In this document: in pieces, positions 30,201 through 39,776 of the stretch
Layout of the letters: every line of letters starts with the position of its first letter
How positions within the stretch are numbered: position 1 is the stretch's first letter
Assembly (NCBI GenBank): GCA_001766655.1
Contig: MJCC01000019.1
Coordinates: 224,625-276,237 of the forward strand
DNA from: Phytomonas francai
Lineage: Eukaryota > Euglenozoa > Kinetoplastea > Trypanosomatida > Trypanosomatidae
Direction of reading: 5' to 3'
DNA: 51,613 nucleotides
Translations under genes and position numbers: made by a program
The notes under the pieces: generated by a model
What the model saw: the letters and a program-made list of their open reading frames with translations, nothing else
The model's database searches: none
Told to the model about the DNA's origin: nothing

Positions 30201-30574
30201 GTTGAGAAGGTTATCAGATTGCCTTGCATTTAGTTTATGTGGTCTTCTTTTTCTCACACTTCGATTGAATATAGGGTGGTTGATATTCTTACTTAAGGTC
30301 CCGTCGTCAGCCAATTTCTGTGGTATTTAATTCATTTTTTACCTCTTGAAAAAGGTTTACAATCCTTTGACCCTAATCGTGCTCCAATACAACTCTTGAT
30401 TAGAGCTGTTTCTTTTTTTAGATGTTGCTACATGTGGTGTGGTTACTGGTGCTTACAAAATATTCCCCTCTATTTTTATTTGCCTTAGTAAAGTTCAAAG
30501 TTTTTTTTTTAACTTAAAAGGTAAGTTTAAAAAAAGTAATATATTTCTTGTTTTCTAAATTGACACCCCCCAAG

Positions 30575-31987
30575 ATGAATACTAAAGAGGAAGAGTCCTC
30601 TGGGAAAGAGGGGAGACATTTGGGTGAGACTCAGCATGAGTTGGATGTTAATAAAAAGGGAGATTCCCCTGTCATGGGGCAATTAAATACAATTCTAAAT
30701 GAGTCGAAAAATGTGGATAAAGCGACACCCGACAAGCCAGCTTCTATTGCAAGCACAGTTATTGCACTTCTAACTACCCTTGTTCCTTATGGTGGCATGC
30801 TTTCAACTATGTTTAATATTGCTGCAACCTCAGTTGGGGCTGGTATAATGGGCTTACCTGCAGCTTTCAACAGCACTGGAATTATTATGGCCATTGTCTA
30901 TCTCATTCTTATCACAGCTGAAACTGTTTACTCCATGCGGTTATTAGCCCAGGTTGCCGAGAAAACCAATTTGCACTCCTTCGAAGAGTTATCAGTTCTT
31001 CTTCATCCTAAGGCATATATTGCAGTTGCTATTTTACGTATATTGGTAACATTTAGCGGGACCATTGCTTTTGTCGTCACCATTGGTGACTTATTGAAGC
31101 CTGTTCTTGACTCCATTCCTAATTTGCCACATTTCCTTCATACAACAGCAGGAATTAAATTATTGCATTTTGGACTATGGCTAGTTTTTATGTTCCCCTT
31201 TGCATTTCCTCGGAAGTTCAACACCCTCCGATATGCATCAATTTTTGGGATGAGCTTTATGTTTTACTTAATTATTGTTATTATAGTACACTATTTCATG
31301 TTTGGATTGAACGCTGATCCTCCAGCACGTACCAAATTGGCAAATACAGGAAATATCGCGCTTAATGGGGTGGGGATTTTTGTTTTTGTTTACGTATGTC
31401 AAATTAACTGCCTAGAAATATATTTCGAAATGACCAAGCGCAGTGTCAAACGCTTTACTTTGTGCGCAACCATCAGCCTTATCTTCTGCGGTCTTTTGTA
31501 TTTTGCGACTGGTTTATTTGGCTACCTGGACTTTGGCGATGAAGTAACAGGGTCGATTCTTCTTAAATACAATCCTATTAAAGAGCCACAGATTCTTATA
31601 TGCTACATTGGTATTTTTTTTAAGATATGCGTTTCATTTGGGCTTCTTAATAACACGTGCCGATGCGCGCTATTTCCTTTGCTTGGTTGGGATCCACAAA
31701 GTGCCTCTATGAAAAAGCATATTATTGGTTCTGTAGGGTTGGCTTTCGTTTCACTTGCACTCGGTATTGCTGTTCCTAATATTACCATGGTGTTTGGACT
31801 TAGTGGAGGTTTACTCGGAGGAACCATTGGGTTTATGCTTCCTGCCGTGTTGATGATGTATTCTGGAAATTGGAATCGGAAATCAGTTGGTATAATTAAC
31901 TATGTATCTACCTACCTCGTGCTCATCGGGGGTGTTGTCGCATTTGTTTTTTCAACCGTGTCCAGTATTTATTCCACGATTAACTAA
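30575..31987 (+). CDS. Amino acid transporter (AAAP/AAT family), intact AT-rich copy
   Basis: A 470-residue AAT-family permease. A hydrophilic, Glu/Lys-rich N-terminus of about 75 residues precedes the first helix with VGAGIMGLPAAFNSTG. The conserved CQINCLEIYFEM and TGLFGYLDFGDEVTGSI segments align with CQINAFEIYHEM and SGVFGYLDFGDSVTDSI of the copy at 24313, and it likewise ends in a YSTVN-like tail (SSIYSTIN). The ATG at 30575 is chosen; the frame extends upstream only to non-ATG codons. Third codon positions are mostly A or T, the opposite of the GC-rich copy at 24313, so the two are old paralogues or came under different compositional pressure. A perfect hairpin lies about 135 nt after the stop. 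The substrate is unknown. Confidence 0.95.
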   Translation: MNTKEEESSGKEGRHLGETQHELDVNKKGDSPVMGQLNTILNESKNVDKATPDKPASIASTVIALLTTLVPYGGMLSTMFNIAATSVGAGIMGLPAAFNSTGIIMAIVYLILITAETVYSMRLLAQVAEKTNLHSFEELSVLLHPKAYIAVAILRILVTFSGTIAFVVTIGDLLKPVLDSIPNLPHFLHTTAGIKLLHFGLWLVFMFPFAFPRKFNTLRYASIFGMSFMFYLIIVIIVHYFMFGLNADPPARTKLANTGNIALNGVGIFVFVYVCQINCLEIYFEMTKRSVKRFTLCATISLIFCGLLYFATGLFGYLDFGDEVTGSILLKYNPIKEPQILICYIGIFFKICVSFGLLNNTCRCALFPLLGWDPQSASMKKHIIGSVGLAFVSLALGIAVPNITMVFGLSGGLLGGTIGFMLPAVLMMYSGNWNRKSVGIINYVSTYLVLIGGVVAFVFSTVSSIYSTIN

Positions 31988-32121
31988 CTTGAGCGCTCTT
32001 TTTTTTTTCAGCTACTTTCTATATTATTTAAGGAAACTGGAAATAATATTATGCATGTAGCCTGAATATAATCCCGTTCCATTTATTACATTAATATAGT
32101 TCGATATTTTTAAGATGGAAA

Positions 32122-32149
32122 AAACGAAGCAATTCTTTTTGCTTCGTTT
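32122..32149. other. Perfect 11-bp hairpin, 6-nt loop
   Basis: AAACGAAGCAA at 32122-32132 is the exact reverse complement of 32139-32149, followed by C and a T-rich run. It lies 135 nt after the transporter stop codon, probably within its 3' untranslated region. It looks like a bacterial terminator, but in this genome a role in mRNA stability or processing is likelier. Confidence 0.8.
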
Positions 32150-33282
32150 CATTTTTTGTTGTACTCTTTGGACTCTCTTAATAACATGTTAACTAATGAT
32201 TTTTTGAAACATCTTTTTAAATATTCTGAGTAATAGTATAATAAGAATAAATTAGTGAATAATTCGTAAATCTTTTTTTTTGTGAAGATTAATTCTACAG
32301 AAGAAGTCTCTTTTTTGTGAAGATAAACCATGATTTTCCACTTTTTCACGTTTTCCCATTTCTGAAAAATTAGTTGAGGTTAATAAAGGTAAATAGACTA
32401 TATCTGCTTGTTGCTTACTGGTGAATGACTCGCATTGTGCTGTGATGGATTTGGTATGATCATACACCTAATTTTTCCAGATAAGCAATGTCTTCTATAC
32501 GCAAAGAGCTAGCCTAGTACTGACTGGAGGCAAATGTCAACACTAGGACTTTACCACAAGGTGTCATTTTAGGTGATAGATACCCTTTAGATACTATATA
32601 AAATTATTTTTCCAGAGTAGCTAGGGTTCTCTAACACTGCAAGTAGCAGACGGTTGTCCAAAATTGTGGTGCCAACTATTCGGCTTGTACCAAGAAGAGT
32701 AGCGAAATATTCTATCACATCTTTGAGCCAACGGTGTGTTGAAGTAGCCTTTGTATCCACTGTTTCGAGGCAATATTTTATTCCGTCTTATTCGCTTTAG
32801 ATTACTGGTTTTCGGAAATATCATATATCCAGTATTAATACTCTTGTCACCACCAAATCGTTTGCAGAGAGGACACGCATCTGCGGGCATGCATCTTGGA
32901 TATCACTAGAAGATGGAATTGAGGCTCACTATTAACACCGGACGTTTAAGTATTGGTAATTTGTACGCGAAAAATCTTCTGAAGGTTCGTGAGCCCTCTT
33001 TTTTTTTGTTTTCTCTGCTCCCTGTACCGTTTTCACTATCTGCTGAGTGATCTGATAACACATCAAAACTATCCGTCTAGATCACTGTATTGTGAAAATT
33101 AAGATGTATAGAACATCTGCCAAGGATTAGGCGATACAGGGGCCTACAATCTGGGCTGCCAAAGCCTAAGGGCACATTTTTGTCCTCTAAGAGATGTGTA
33201 TATCCATATTCGGCTGTCGTGTATGCATGTATATATGGCTTTCATGACACTGCATCTTTGTAGTTTCATCAAAATACTTTCA

Positions 33283-33310
33283 GACGTCCTGAATTTATGT
33301 GAAGGACGTC
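33283..33310. other. Perfect 8-bp hairpin, 12-nt loop
   Basis: GACGTCCT at 33283-33290 pairs with AGGACGTC at 33303-33310. It is short enough that chance is possible. Confidence 0.5.
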
Positions 33311-33640
33311 ATAATTAAGGTTTTGAAATGAGCTCTGAATCGCGCGCATGGTATACTGACCTCTAGGTGTAGTTCTAAACAATACAGAAGTCCCTCCCCA
33401 TAGTATCAAGAATGCACAAGTAATCATTCTTCCAATACCCCATGAGCTTATTAGTTATTTCTATGTGAAGAAAACGTTTCATGTTGGTGGGTTTTTTATT
33501 TATCTTTTTGTGTATACTCATGCGAGTAACGATTGCATTTCAATAAAATTACAGCAATATGTGGTGTATGTGAGGTAAAAGTTTTTTTTTTTGTAAATAT
33601 ATAGATACATTTAGATATGAGAATATTTTACACGAGACTT

Positions 33641-33681
33641 CTTATTCCATTCTTAAACCTTTCCCATATTATCCTTACAAG
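33641..33681 (+). promoter_or_regulatory. Possible spliced-leader acceptor for mevalonate kinase
   Basis: A pyrimidine-rich stretch ends in CCTTACAAG with AG at 33680-33681. Further AGs lie between here and the ATG at 33834, so the site is only a candidate. Confidence 0.35.
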
Positions 33682-33833
33682 TCAAAACTAGCGTCTATCT
33701 CTGTATTCGTTTTACAATTCACCCGACACCACGTCCAACGCGACGGTTCCGAGATCCCTACAACTCCCTGTAGTCTTTAAATCCCCCTCCGGGCGTTGAC
33801 CACATCCGCAGGAGGCCATTTCACCGTCGACAC

Positions 33834-34823
33834 ATGCCACTTCCCGTGAAGGCGCGCACGACGCGGGCGCATATCGGCTACGGCAAGGTGATTCTCTTCG
33901 GCGAGCACTTCGTCGTGCATGGCGCCGAGGCCATCGTCGCCGGCATCTCCGAGTTCACGGCCTGCCGGCTCGAGTGGACGCCCGGCGAGGGCGGCCTGCG
34001 GGTCGTCGACGCGCGCCCCGCGGTGCCGGGGTACGTCGCGGCGAAGCGCGCGGAGCAGGCCGAGGCCCACCGACTCGTCCTCAAACACCTCGGCATCGAC
34101 GCGAGCCGGGACGGCCTGCGCGTCTTCCTCGGCGGCCCGCTCGTCCCGAGCAGCGGCATCGGGGCCTCCGCGAGCGATGTCGTCTCCTTCTCCCGGGCTC
34201 TCAGCGAGCTCTACGATCTGAACCTCAGCGACGACGCCGTCAACGAGAGCGCGTTCGCCGGCGAGTGCGGTTATCATGGGACACCGAGCGGCGTCGATAA
34301 CACCGCGGCGACGTTCGGTGGGCTCATTTCCTATCGGCGGGTGGGCGGGAAATCCTTTTTCAGCCCAATCTCCTTCTCCAAGACGCTATACCTGGTGGTG
34401 GTGAGCACAGGCATCACCGCGAGCACGGTCGAGGTTGTCCAGGATGTACGCAGGCTTAAGGAAAAGGATCCTGAGCTCTTCAATGGGTTGTTCGCCGCGT
34501 ACGAGGCTATCGTTAAAAAGGCCCAGCAGGCATTTCTACATGGCGATTTGAAAGAAATTGGGGCACTGATGACCGCTACGCATGAACTCTGCCGCAAGCT
34601 CACCATCTCGTGCGATGAGCTTGAGCAGATCGTCTCCTGCTGTATGGCGAACGGCGCGTTGGGCGCGAAGCTCTCGGGAACCGGGCGCGGCGGTATTGCC
34701 GTCGCGTTAGCCGCGGATGCCACCCAACAGTCCGCGATTGCTGCGGCGCTGGAGGGCGGCTGCCCATCGGCTAAGTTTATTTGGAAATACACGGTTGTGC
34801 CAAAGACGCAAAGTAAAGTTTAG
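33834..34823 (+). CDS. MVK: Mevalonate kinase
   Basis: A GHMP-superfamily kinase that phosphorylates mevalonate with ATP to give 5-phosphomevalonate in the isoprenoid and sterol pathway; trypanosomatid sterol enzymes of this step are usually in glycosomes or mitochondria. The 329-residue length matches short eukaryotic mevalonate kinases. Visible motifs: GYGKVILFGEHFVVHG (residues 15-30, including the N-terminal Lys and the GEH signature), the Gly/Ser-rich ATP loop PSSGIGASASDVVSF (from residue 105), GTPSGVDNTAATFGG with the catalytic Asp, and the C-terminal KLSGTGRGGIAVAL motif. No obvious peroxisomal C-terminal tripeptide (the protein ends in SKV). The 5' half is much more GC-rich than the 3' half. 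All expected catalytic elements are present. Confidence 0.95.
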   Translation: MPLPVKARTTRAHIGYGKVILFGEHFVVHGAEAIVAGISEFTACRLEWTPGEGGLRVVDARPAVPGYVAAKRAEQAEAHRLVLKHLGIDASRDGLRVFLGGPLVPSSGIGASASDVVSFSRALSELYDLNLSDDAVNESAFAGECGYHGTPSGVDNTAATFGGLISYRRVGGKSFFSPISFSKTLYLVVVSTGITASTVEVVQDVRRLKEKDPELFNGLFAAYEAIVKKAQQAFLHGDLKEIGALMTATHELCRKLTISCDELEQIVSCCMANGALGAKLSGTGRGGIAVALAADATQQSAIAAALEGGCPSAKFIWKYTVVPKTQSKV

Positions 34824-35506
34824 ATATGCAATGCTGAAGACTACATATATCGTTATTATTAGTGTTGGCAATATTATTACGACTATTGTACATTTGTATT
34901 AGGAGGTATGAGACACCAGAAGTGGGAAAATTTAATATAATATCGATATGCAACTCTTTTAAAAATATATTTTAGCGAAATTGATGTTCTATTTTTTCCT
35001 AATTTTCACTTTTACTGGCAATAGGCATTATATTGTATCTCGAGCGGTATTTTGGTTTTCTTTTTAGTCCTGTTGTTGCTACTCAATGCTTGTGTCACTT
35101 CCATTCTCTCAAGCGTATTTCTATCTTTTTATTTCCCATTTTTTATCATACTGGTAGCTGTTAAGATTGGAGGACTGCGAAACAATGCCTTGATGTTTTT
35201 TTAAAAATCCTAATACATATCTATATGAATATGTCATTCAGCTTCGACAATGCCCACTGATGTTTCTCCTTGTTATAGAGTTTTTGGAAGTGGCCACGCT
35301 CCCGACGGTCTTTCATCCTCTTAGCACCGTTCCGCAAGAGAGAGGGACCAGGCTCTTTAACCCATTGACGCTCTGAAGGTGTCTCTTTTTTTGATTATTT
35401 CCTCTCGCATACACTGGCTGGATTCACAAAACAGCAAGCGTGCATCCAAGGTACTTGAGAAATACGACAGCGAATTGAGACGATAGCAGAGGGTGGGCCA
35501 TCTTGA
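34824..35506. other. Intergenic region
   Basis: AT-rich spacer after mevalonate kinase. I see no gene; the last 100 bp may already belong to the decayed gene downstream. Confidence 0.5.
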
Positions 35507-36532
35507 CCAAAGATAAATGGGGGTGCGGCATCACGGAGGCAATCGGAGGATTGCAGCGTTATAAAAGCAACAGCACCAACAGCAACGACTTCTTTCCCAT
35601 TTACCCCTTCAGAGGCCCTATTCCCACTTCCGCACAAGACATCCGGCACCAGACACAGGGTAAACTATTTGTTATTGGGAGCACACAGGCGGATTGAGGC
35701 CTTTATACGCGAAAAGCACGAGTATGAGCGGACGTGTTTAAACTACGAGGAGCACATTGGTGAGCTGAAATAGCGGTACATTGAGTGCAGCGGCAACACA
35801 GCGATTGCTAGGTCGGGGGTTCCGTTGGCGAAAAAAGGCGTTTTAACGCATTCACAGGAACCACCTTCTTCCTCTCAGTTAGGTTTAAACGTGCAGAGGG
35901 GGATGATGCCCGATGCCGTGAGTTACTCGTCTCTTGTGAGGCCTCACAAGCAGTGCACCGAGGACCTTTCCACTTAGCACAATAGAACCATTAGTGCGTT
36001 TGCTACGTCGACTTTATACCAACCACTCCGAACTACTCGGAATAGGTTTCCCCTCGGATACTGAAGGGACGTCAACACCGCCTACCGACAATTGGACGAG
36101 TCAGGAGTGGGTCATTTTGGGAGAGGGAATGGACGACAGCTCACCAAATCACTCAGCTGTGCTTCATCTCAACGGAGGTGAAAATTTCCGAATGCTAAAG
36201 CACTTGGAAAATATATTGCCATGGTTGATTTCCTCTTCACAGAACGCAACGGGCTTTCGCACGTAGGAGTCGGCGGATGGATTCGTTTCATTTCGTGCTA
36301 ATGCACCGCGGTGAGTTCGGTGTCCATTGAGACATTTGTGAATTGCATTTTGTCTACAGATGCACAAAACCCTAAGAACATGATGTCTCCTTCAACGGTT
36401 TCGAGCGTGGTGTCGGATCGGGAGCTACTTCAGCTTTACAAGGACAACCTTATGTATCGCAAGCATCTGGAAGCGCTATTGAGTAGCATAGAGGGGAAAG
36501 AAATTAGAAGCCACAAAAACAGTTCTAAATAG
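35507..36532 (+). pseudogene. Decayed gene with stops and frameshifts
   Basis: Base composition from about 35400 to 36540 is that of coding DNA, but no single frame is open. One frame is open from 35507 to 35770 (including GAHRRIEAFIREKHEYE and a coiled-coil-like continuation), is cut by TAG at 35771, continues to a TAG at 35975, and then another frame carries 35994-36266 (SQEWVILGEGMDDSS and LKHLENILPWLISS). The first frame returns for 36311-36532, ending with a helical DRELLQLYKDNLMYRKHLEA and a stop. The pieces are collinear and on the same strand as all other genes. I do not recognise the family. A multi-error assembly is a weaker alternative. Confidence 0.55.
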
Positions 36533-37612
36533 CTTCTTCACACCGGTGCGTATCAAACGGAGATAGATGCGTATTTTTATTATACGTTTTGACCTTGAAT
36601 GCTTGATTTCCATCATAGAGATAATGTGGGGAAAATATAGACTCTTGTTAAGAGTATAGCTGAACCCATAGTGGAAATACATGAATGGAGATGAACTTTG
36701 CCCATGTTGCTAGTAGTAGTAACTTAATATTGTATATCGAAATAGAGTTCTAGATATCCCATACTTGGTTGCCCATGGAATTCAGAGAGGCCGAAACACA
36801 CCTCAAGACTTCCATTACAGTATTACCACTGACCCTTGTATGAATTTGCCTAGCCTATCACTTTAATCCATAAACCTGTAATTTTTTTTTTCACAGGATT
36901 TGAATTTGTCAGCTCTTGCCCATTTTTTTCATAATTGTGCCTACATTCCTGAGAATTCGCTGCTTTTCAGGAAGATTTTAAGCCTTTTTTTTTTTTTTTA
37001 CGGCGCACCACGTTATAGTTCTAATGTCTGTCGGGAGTTTGTAGTCTATTCCCATATTAGCACAATTTCTCTTTCTCATAAAGGGAGGAAAATGCGATTG
37101 AAGCTCACTTCACTGTTGCAGCTTTAGGCGTCGTTCTGTTTGTTGTATCCCAGTACTAATAGTTACCGCTGTGCAATGGATTTGGGTAGCGCCAAGGTGT
37201 ACACCCTGCAAAAAATGGGGGTTCATTTGCATACTCGTAGAAGTGTACGCGAACCGCTGGCTTGTAGACTCATGGGTTGCTTGCAAAAAGTCGGAATGTG
37301 TTCGCGCATCGTAGGCATCTGTGCAATTTTTTAAGCGATTGGGTTTGAAAGGAAAAGGATAAAAAGCATGCACATACGGATACACATGTATTATTATTAG
37401 TATTTGAACAAAAACTTTGACACTCCCTTTTAAGCATTGATGATGCAAAATTGGAAACGATAAATCATTTACACGCACTCGTTACGACATATGATTGAAG
37501 AAGTGAATACTGTTGAATTTTCTAATAGTTTCTACTATACAGAGTTTCTTTCTGTAATTTATTCTGGTAAATATTAAGTTGTTTGGAGGTCCTCCTTGTT
37601 TTTTGAGTGACA
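36533..37612. other. Intergenic region
   Basis: Mostly AT-rich. A short ATG frame at 37140-37334 (64 codons, including MDLGSAKVYTLQKMGVHLHT) is the only one with balanced composition, and I cannot support it as a gene. Confidence 0.45.
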
Positions 37613-39382
37613 ATGAGTGCTGTGTGGGATAGTGCATCACATCCTTTTCCTTCCCACATTTCTGCTACAACTGACGCTTCTGGACGGAAAATTCGCAAAG
37701 TGGAGGTGCCCCGTGAAAATCCTGATAGTAGGCTCTGCAATTACTATCTCGCCGGTAAACAACGTTTCTGTCGGACTGAACGAGGCCCCGGATCGTCTTT
37801 TTGCCCTACTCACAACATTAATTCTACGACACTGAAGCCTCATGAGGTTGGTAACCAAGACCCTAAGACGACGACCCTTACCAACAGCGATGCCACAGCC
37901 CTAATTGATGAGCAAGACACACATAGTTTCTCAGATAGCAAGACACTGCGTGTACCGTGTCCGATAAACCCCAACCACACTGTATATCTCTCGCGATTAG
38001 AAAAACATATGCGTGTATGTCCGGATCTTCGTTTTGTGAACAAAGGGCTACCGTACTTCCAAGAAGGCTATCATGCTAACCGATGTTCACACCTTTTCAA
38101 TGCAGTAGGCGCCAGCGACGAAATTGAGGGATGTGCTGAACCCGTTGGTGTAGAAAAAGAGATTCAGAAAAACAAACCCAACAAACTCTACACACACAAA
38201 GAGTTATCCAAAGCTGAGTTGGACTATCTCATTGCCCGGGTTACGTCCTGTTACACTAATTTCGTTAAAGATCAGATCGTCATTTTGGAAATGGGGAATG
38301 ATAGCTCCAAGGCAGTAGAATTGCCTGAAGTATGGGGTGATAATGCACGGCAATCCAAGAAGCATTCGCCGCAACACCAGGGTCTTCTTCGTTGCTTGGG
38401 TGAGGCGACAGCCAGGTATCATCAGGAGCATACCCATGGCCGACCCCAAGATCTCCCTCAGCAATCTTCTCGGTGCTTAGATGGCTTTTTGGAGCTTGGT
38501 GCCGGCAAAGGTAGCCTTTCTGTGGCTTTGCAACAGGTTCTTATCGGTTACATGGGGTACAAAGAAGACCTGAGTAGTAGGAGCACGCATTGCGCACCAG
38601 CGTTGGAGCGTCAGTTGCCTTTCCTTCAGCACCTATCGTTGACCCCTGTGCTGGGGGTTGTAGATATGGAGGGCTTTCGGCGGAAGGGAGACGCGCGAGT
38701 GAGGCATTCGAAAATCCCACTTTGCCGGCTTCGTATTAACCTGAAGGACCTAAATCTCACAGAGGCTTTCGTTTCAAAAGCTTTCAGCGCGGCGCATATC
38801 CCATCTGAGAACGCTTTATGCTCCAACAGAACGGAGGGACCTGATGAGGGATCGCAGGGAAAGCCAGGAAGAGATGCTTCTCCGTGTGCCTCTACTCAGC
38901 GGGAGGTCAAAGACTGGGCGGTGTTGGGGAAGCATTTGTGTGGGGCATGCACCGACTTCGCCTTGTCGTGTATCACTGAAGAGGAACTGGGTTCCCGTGC
39001 TCGGGTGAGGATGTGGCTTGTGGTACTCGCCACCTGTTGCCACCACCGCTGTGAACTAAAACATTTCAATCCTCTCGAGTGCGATCCGATGGACATGGGC
39101 GCTGACAAACTTCCCTCTGAAACAGTTCTGCAGCTGCCAGGGACTGACTTTAGCGTAACTGCGAGAGAGTTTGCGTGTTTGGCAAGCATGTCCTCCTGGG
39201 CCGTATCTGGCACTTTTGTGGAGGAATCCCGTCGAGAGGTCGGCTACTACTGCAAGCGTATTCTGGACAGCTTTCGGGTAAGCTATCTTCGGCAGTGCGG
39301 CTATACAGCCTGGCTATGTCAATATACGGAGCGCGAGGTGACAGAGGAAAACGTCTGTATTGTGGCGTATAAGAATGACTAA
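37613..39382 (+). CDS. TRM13: tRNA 2'-O-methyltransferase TRM13 homologue
   Basis: This enzyme methylates the ribose of nucleotide 4 in the acceptor stem of certain tRNAs using S-adenosylmethionine. The 589-residue protein has the full family architecture. An N-terminal CCCH-type zinc finger starts at residue 42 (CNYYLAGKQRFC then GSSFCPTH). A second CHHC finger, CPINPNHTVYLSRLEKHMRVC, lies at about 115-136. The SAM-binding motif FLELGAGKGSLSVAL is at about 291. The two C-terminal family signatures are KHLCGACTDFALSC (about 440) and ATCCHHRCE (about 473). A poorly conserved insert (about 400-430, Gly/Ser/Pro) precedes the KHLCG motif. I start at the ATG 37613 because the frame upstream offers only a GTG. 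All expected motifs are intact. Confidence 0.93.
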   Translation: MSAVWDSASHPFPSHISATTDASGRKIRKVEVPRENPDSRLCNYYLAGKQRFCRTERGPGSSFCPTHNINSTTLKPHEVGNQDPKTTTLTNSDATALIDEQDTHSFSDSKTLRVPCPINPNHTVYLSRLEKHMRVCPDLRFVNKGLPYFQEGYHANRCSHLFNAVGASDEIEGCAEPVGVEKEIQKNKPNKLYTHKELSKAELDYLIARVTSCYTNFVKDQIVILEMGNDSSKAVELPEVWGDNARQSKKHSPQHQGLLRCLGEATARYHQEHTHGRPQDLPQQSSRCLDGFLELGAGKGSLSVALQQVLIGYMGYKEDLSSRSTHCAPALERQLPFLQHLSLTPVLGVVDMEGFRRKGDARVRHSKIPLCRLRINLKDLNLTEAFVSKAFSAAHIPSENALCSNRTEGPDEGSQGKPGRDASPCASTQREVKDWAVLGKHLCGACTDFALSCITEEELGSRARVRMWLVVLATCCHHRCELKHFNPLECDPMDMGADKLPSETVLQLPGTDFSVTAREFACLASMSSWAVSGTFVEESRREVGYYCKRILDSFRVSYLRQCGYTAWLCQYTEREVTEENVCIVAYKND

Positions 39383-39776
39383 TTAAGTCTTCATATATGC
39401 CATGCAGGGTGGGCAATGTTAAAGAATGGACGTAATAACCCAGAGCCGGTGTAAACTATTATCTAATTGATTCCAAAAAGTCTTTTTTATTTCAAATTCG
39501 GGTGATTTTTATGCACTGAATGACCTAATGGTTCACATTCTTGGATTTCTTGCGATTTTTGTTTTTTGAATAGTACAGAAATAATAGTGAGATTTTTTTA
39601 AAAATTACTATTTCAAAATATAATTAGGCAAGTACTATGTTGAGCAACCTTCTTGCTTTAACCCCAAAGATAGCCTAATGCTAAGCGAAGCTTTGAAGCA
39701 TGTGACTGATGGAGGAAATTCAGAACCAGCTTCACAGGAAGTGTTGAATAGCAGGGATTAAGATTTTATAAATGTG
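39383..39776. other. Intergenic region
   Basis: AT-rich spacer. It ends with ATGTGATG (39772-39779), where a start codon is followed directly by TGA, whose A begins the DnaJ start codon. Confidence 0.5.

Larger units (their letters stand above)
26904..30574. other. Unexplained 3.7-kb block inside the transporter locus
   Basis: I find no gene with recognisable similarity here on either strand. The block begins at the break in the transporter remnant, contains tRNA-like boxes on the minus strand (27075-27240), then a long stretch (about 27780-29500) that is richer in G on the + strand and contains many GGGG runs, unlike the AT-rich, pyrimidine-rich spacers elsewhere. It ends in ordinary T-rich spacer before the next transporter. 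Reading frames up to about 127 codons exist but lack ATG context and protein-like composition. Confidence 0.5.
31988..33640. other. Intergenic region with two perfect hairpins and possible decayed sequence
   Basis: The first 500 bp are AT-rich. From about 32490 to 33470 base composition is more even, as in decayed coding DNA. The longest frame is on the minus strand (32621-32890, 89 codons, including CPLCKRF and GYKGYFNTPLAQRCDR), which I do not recognise and cannot support as a gene. Hairpins at 32122-32149 and 33283-33310 are listed separately. Confidence 0.45.

Noticed and set aside
32621..32890. Minus-strand 89-codon frame with CPLCKRF
   Set aside because: Composition is protein-like, but there is no recognisable family, the strand opposes all other genes, and no continuation is found; noted only as possible decayed sequence.
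37140..37334. Small 64-codon open frame with balanced composition
   Set aside because: No recognised domain, no clear splice acceptor and a similar-length frame on the opposite strand; insufficient support.
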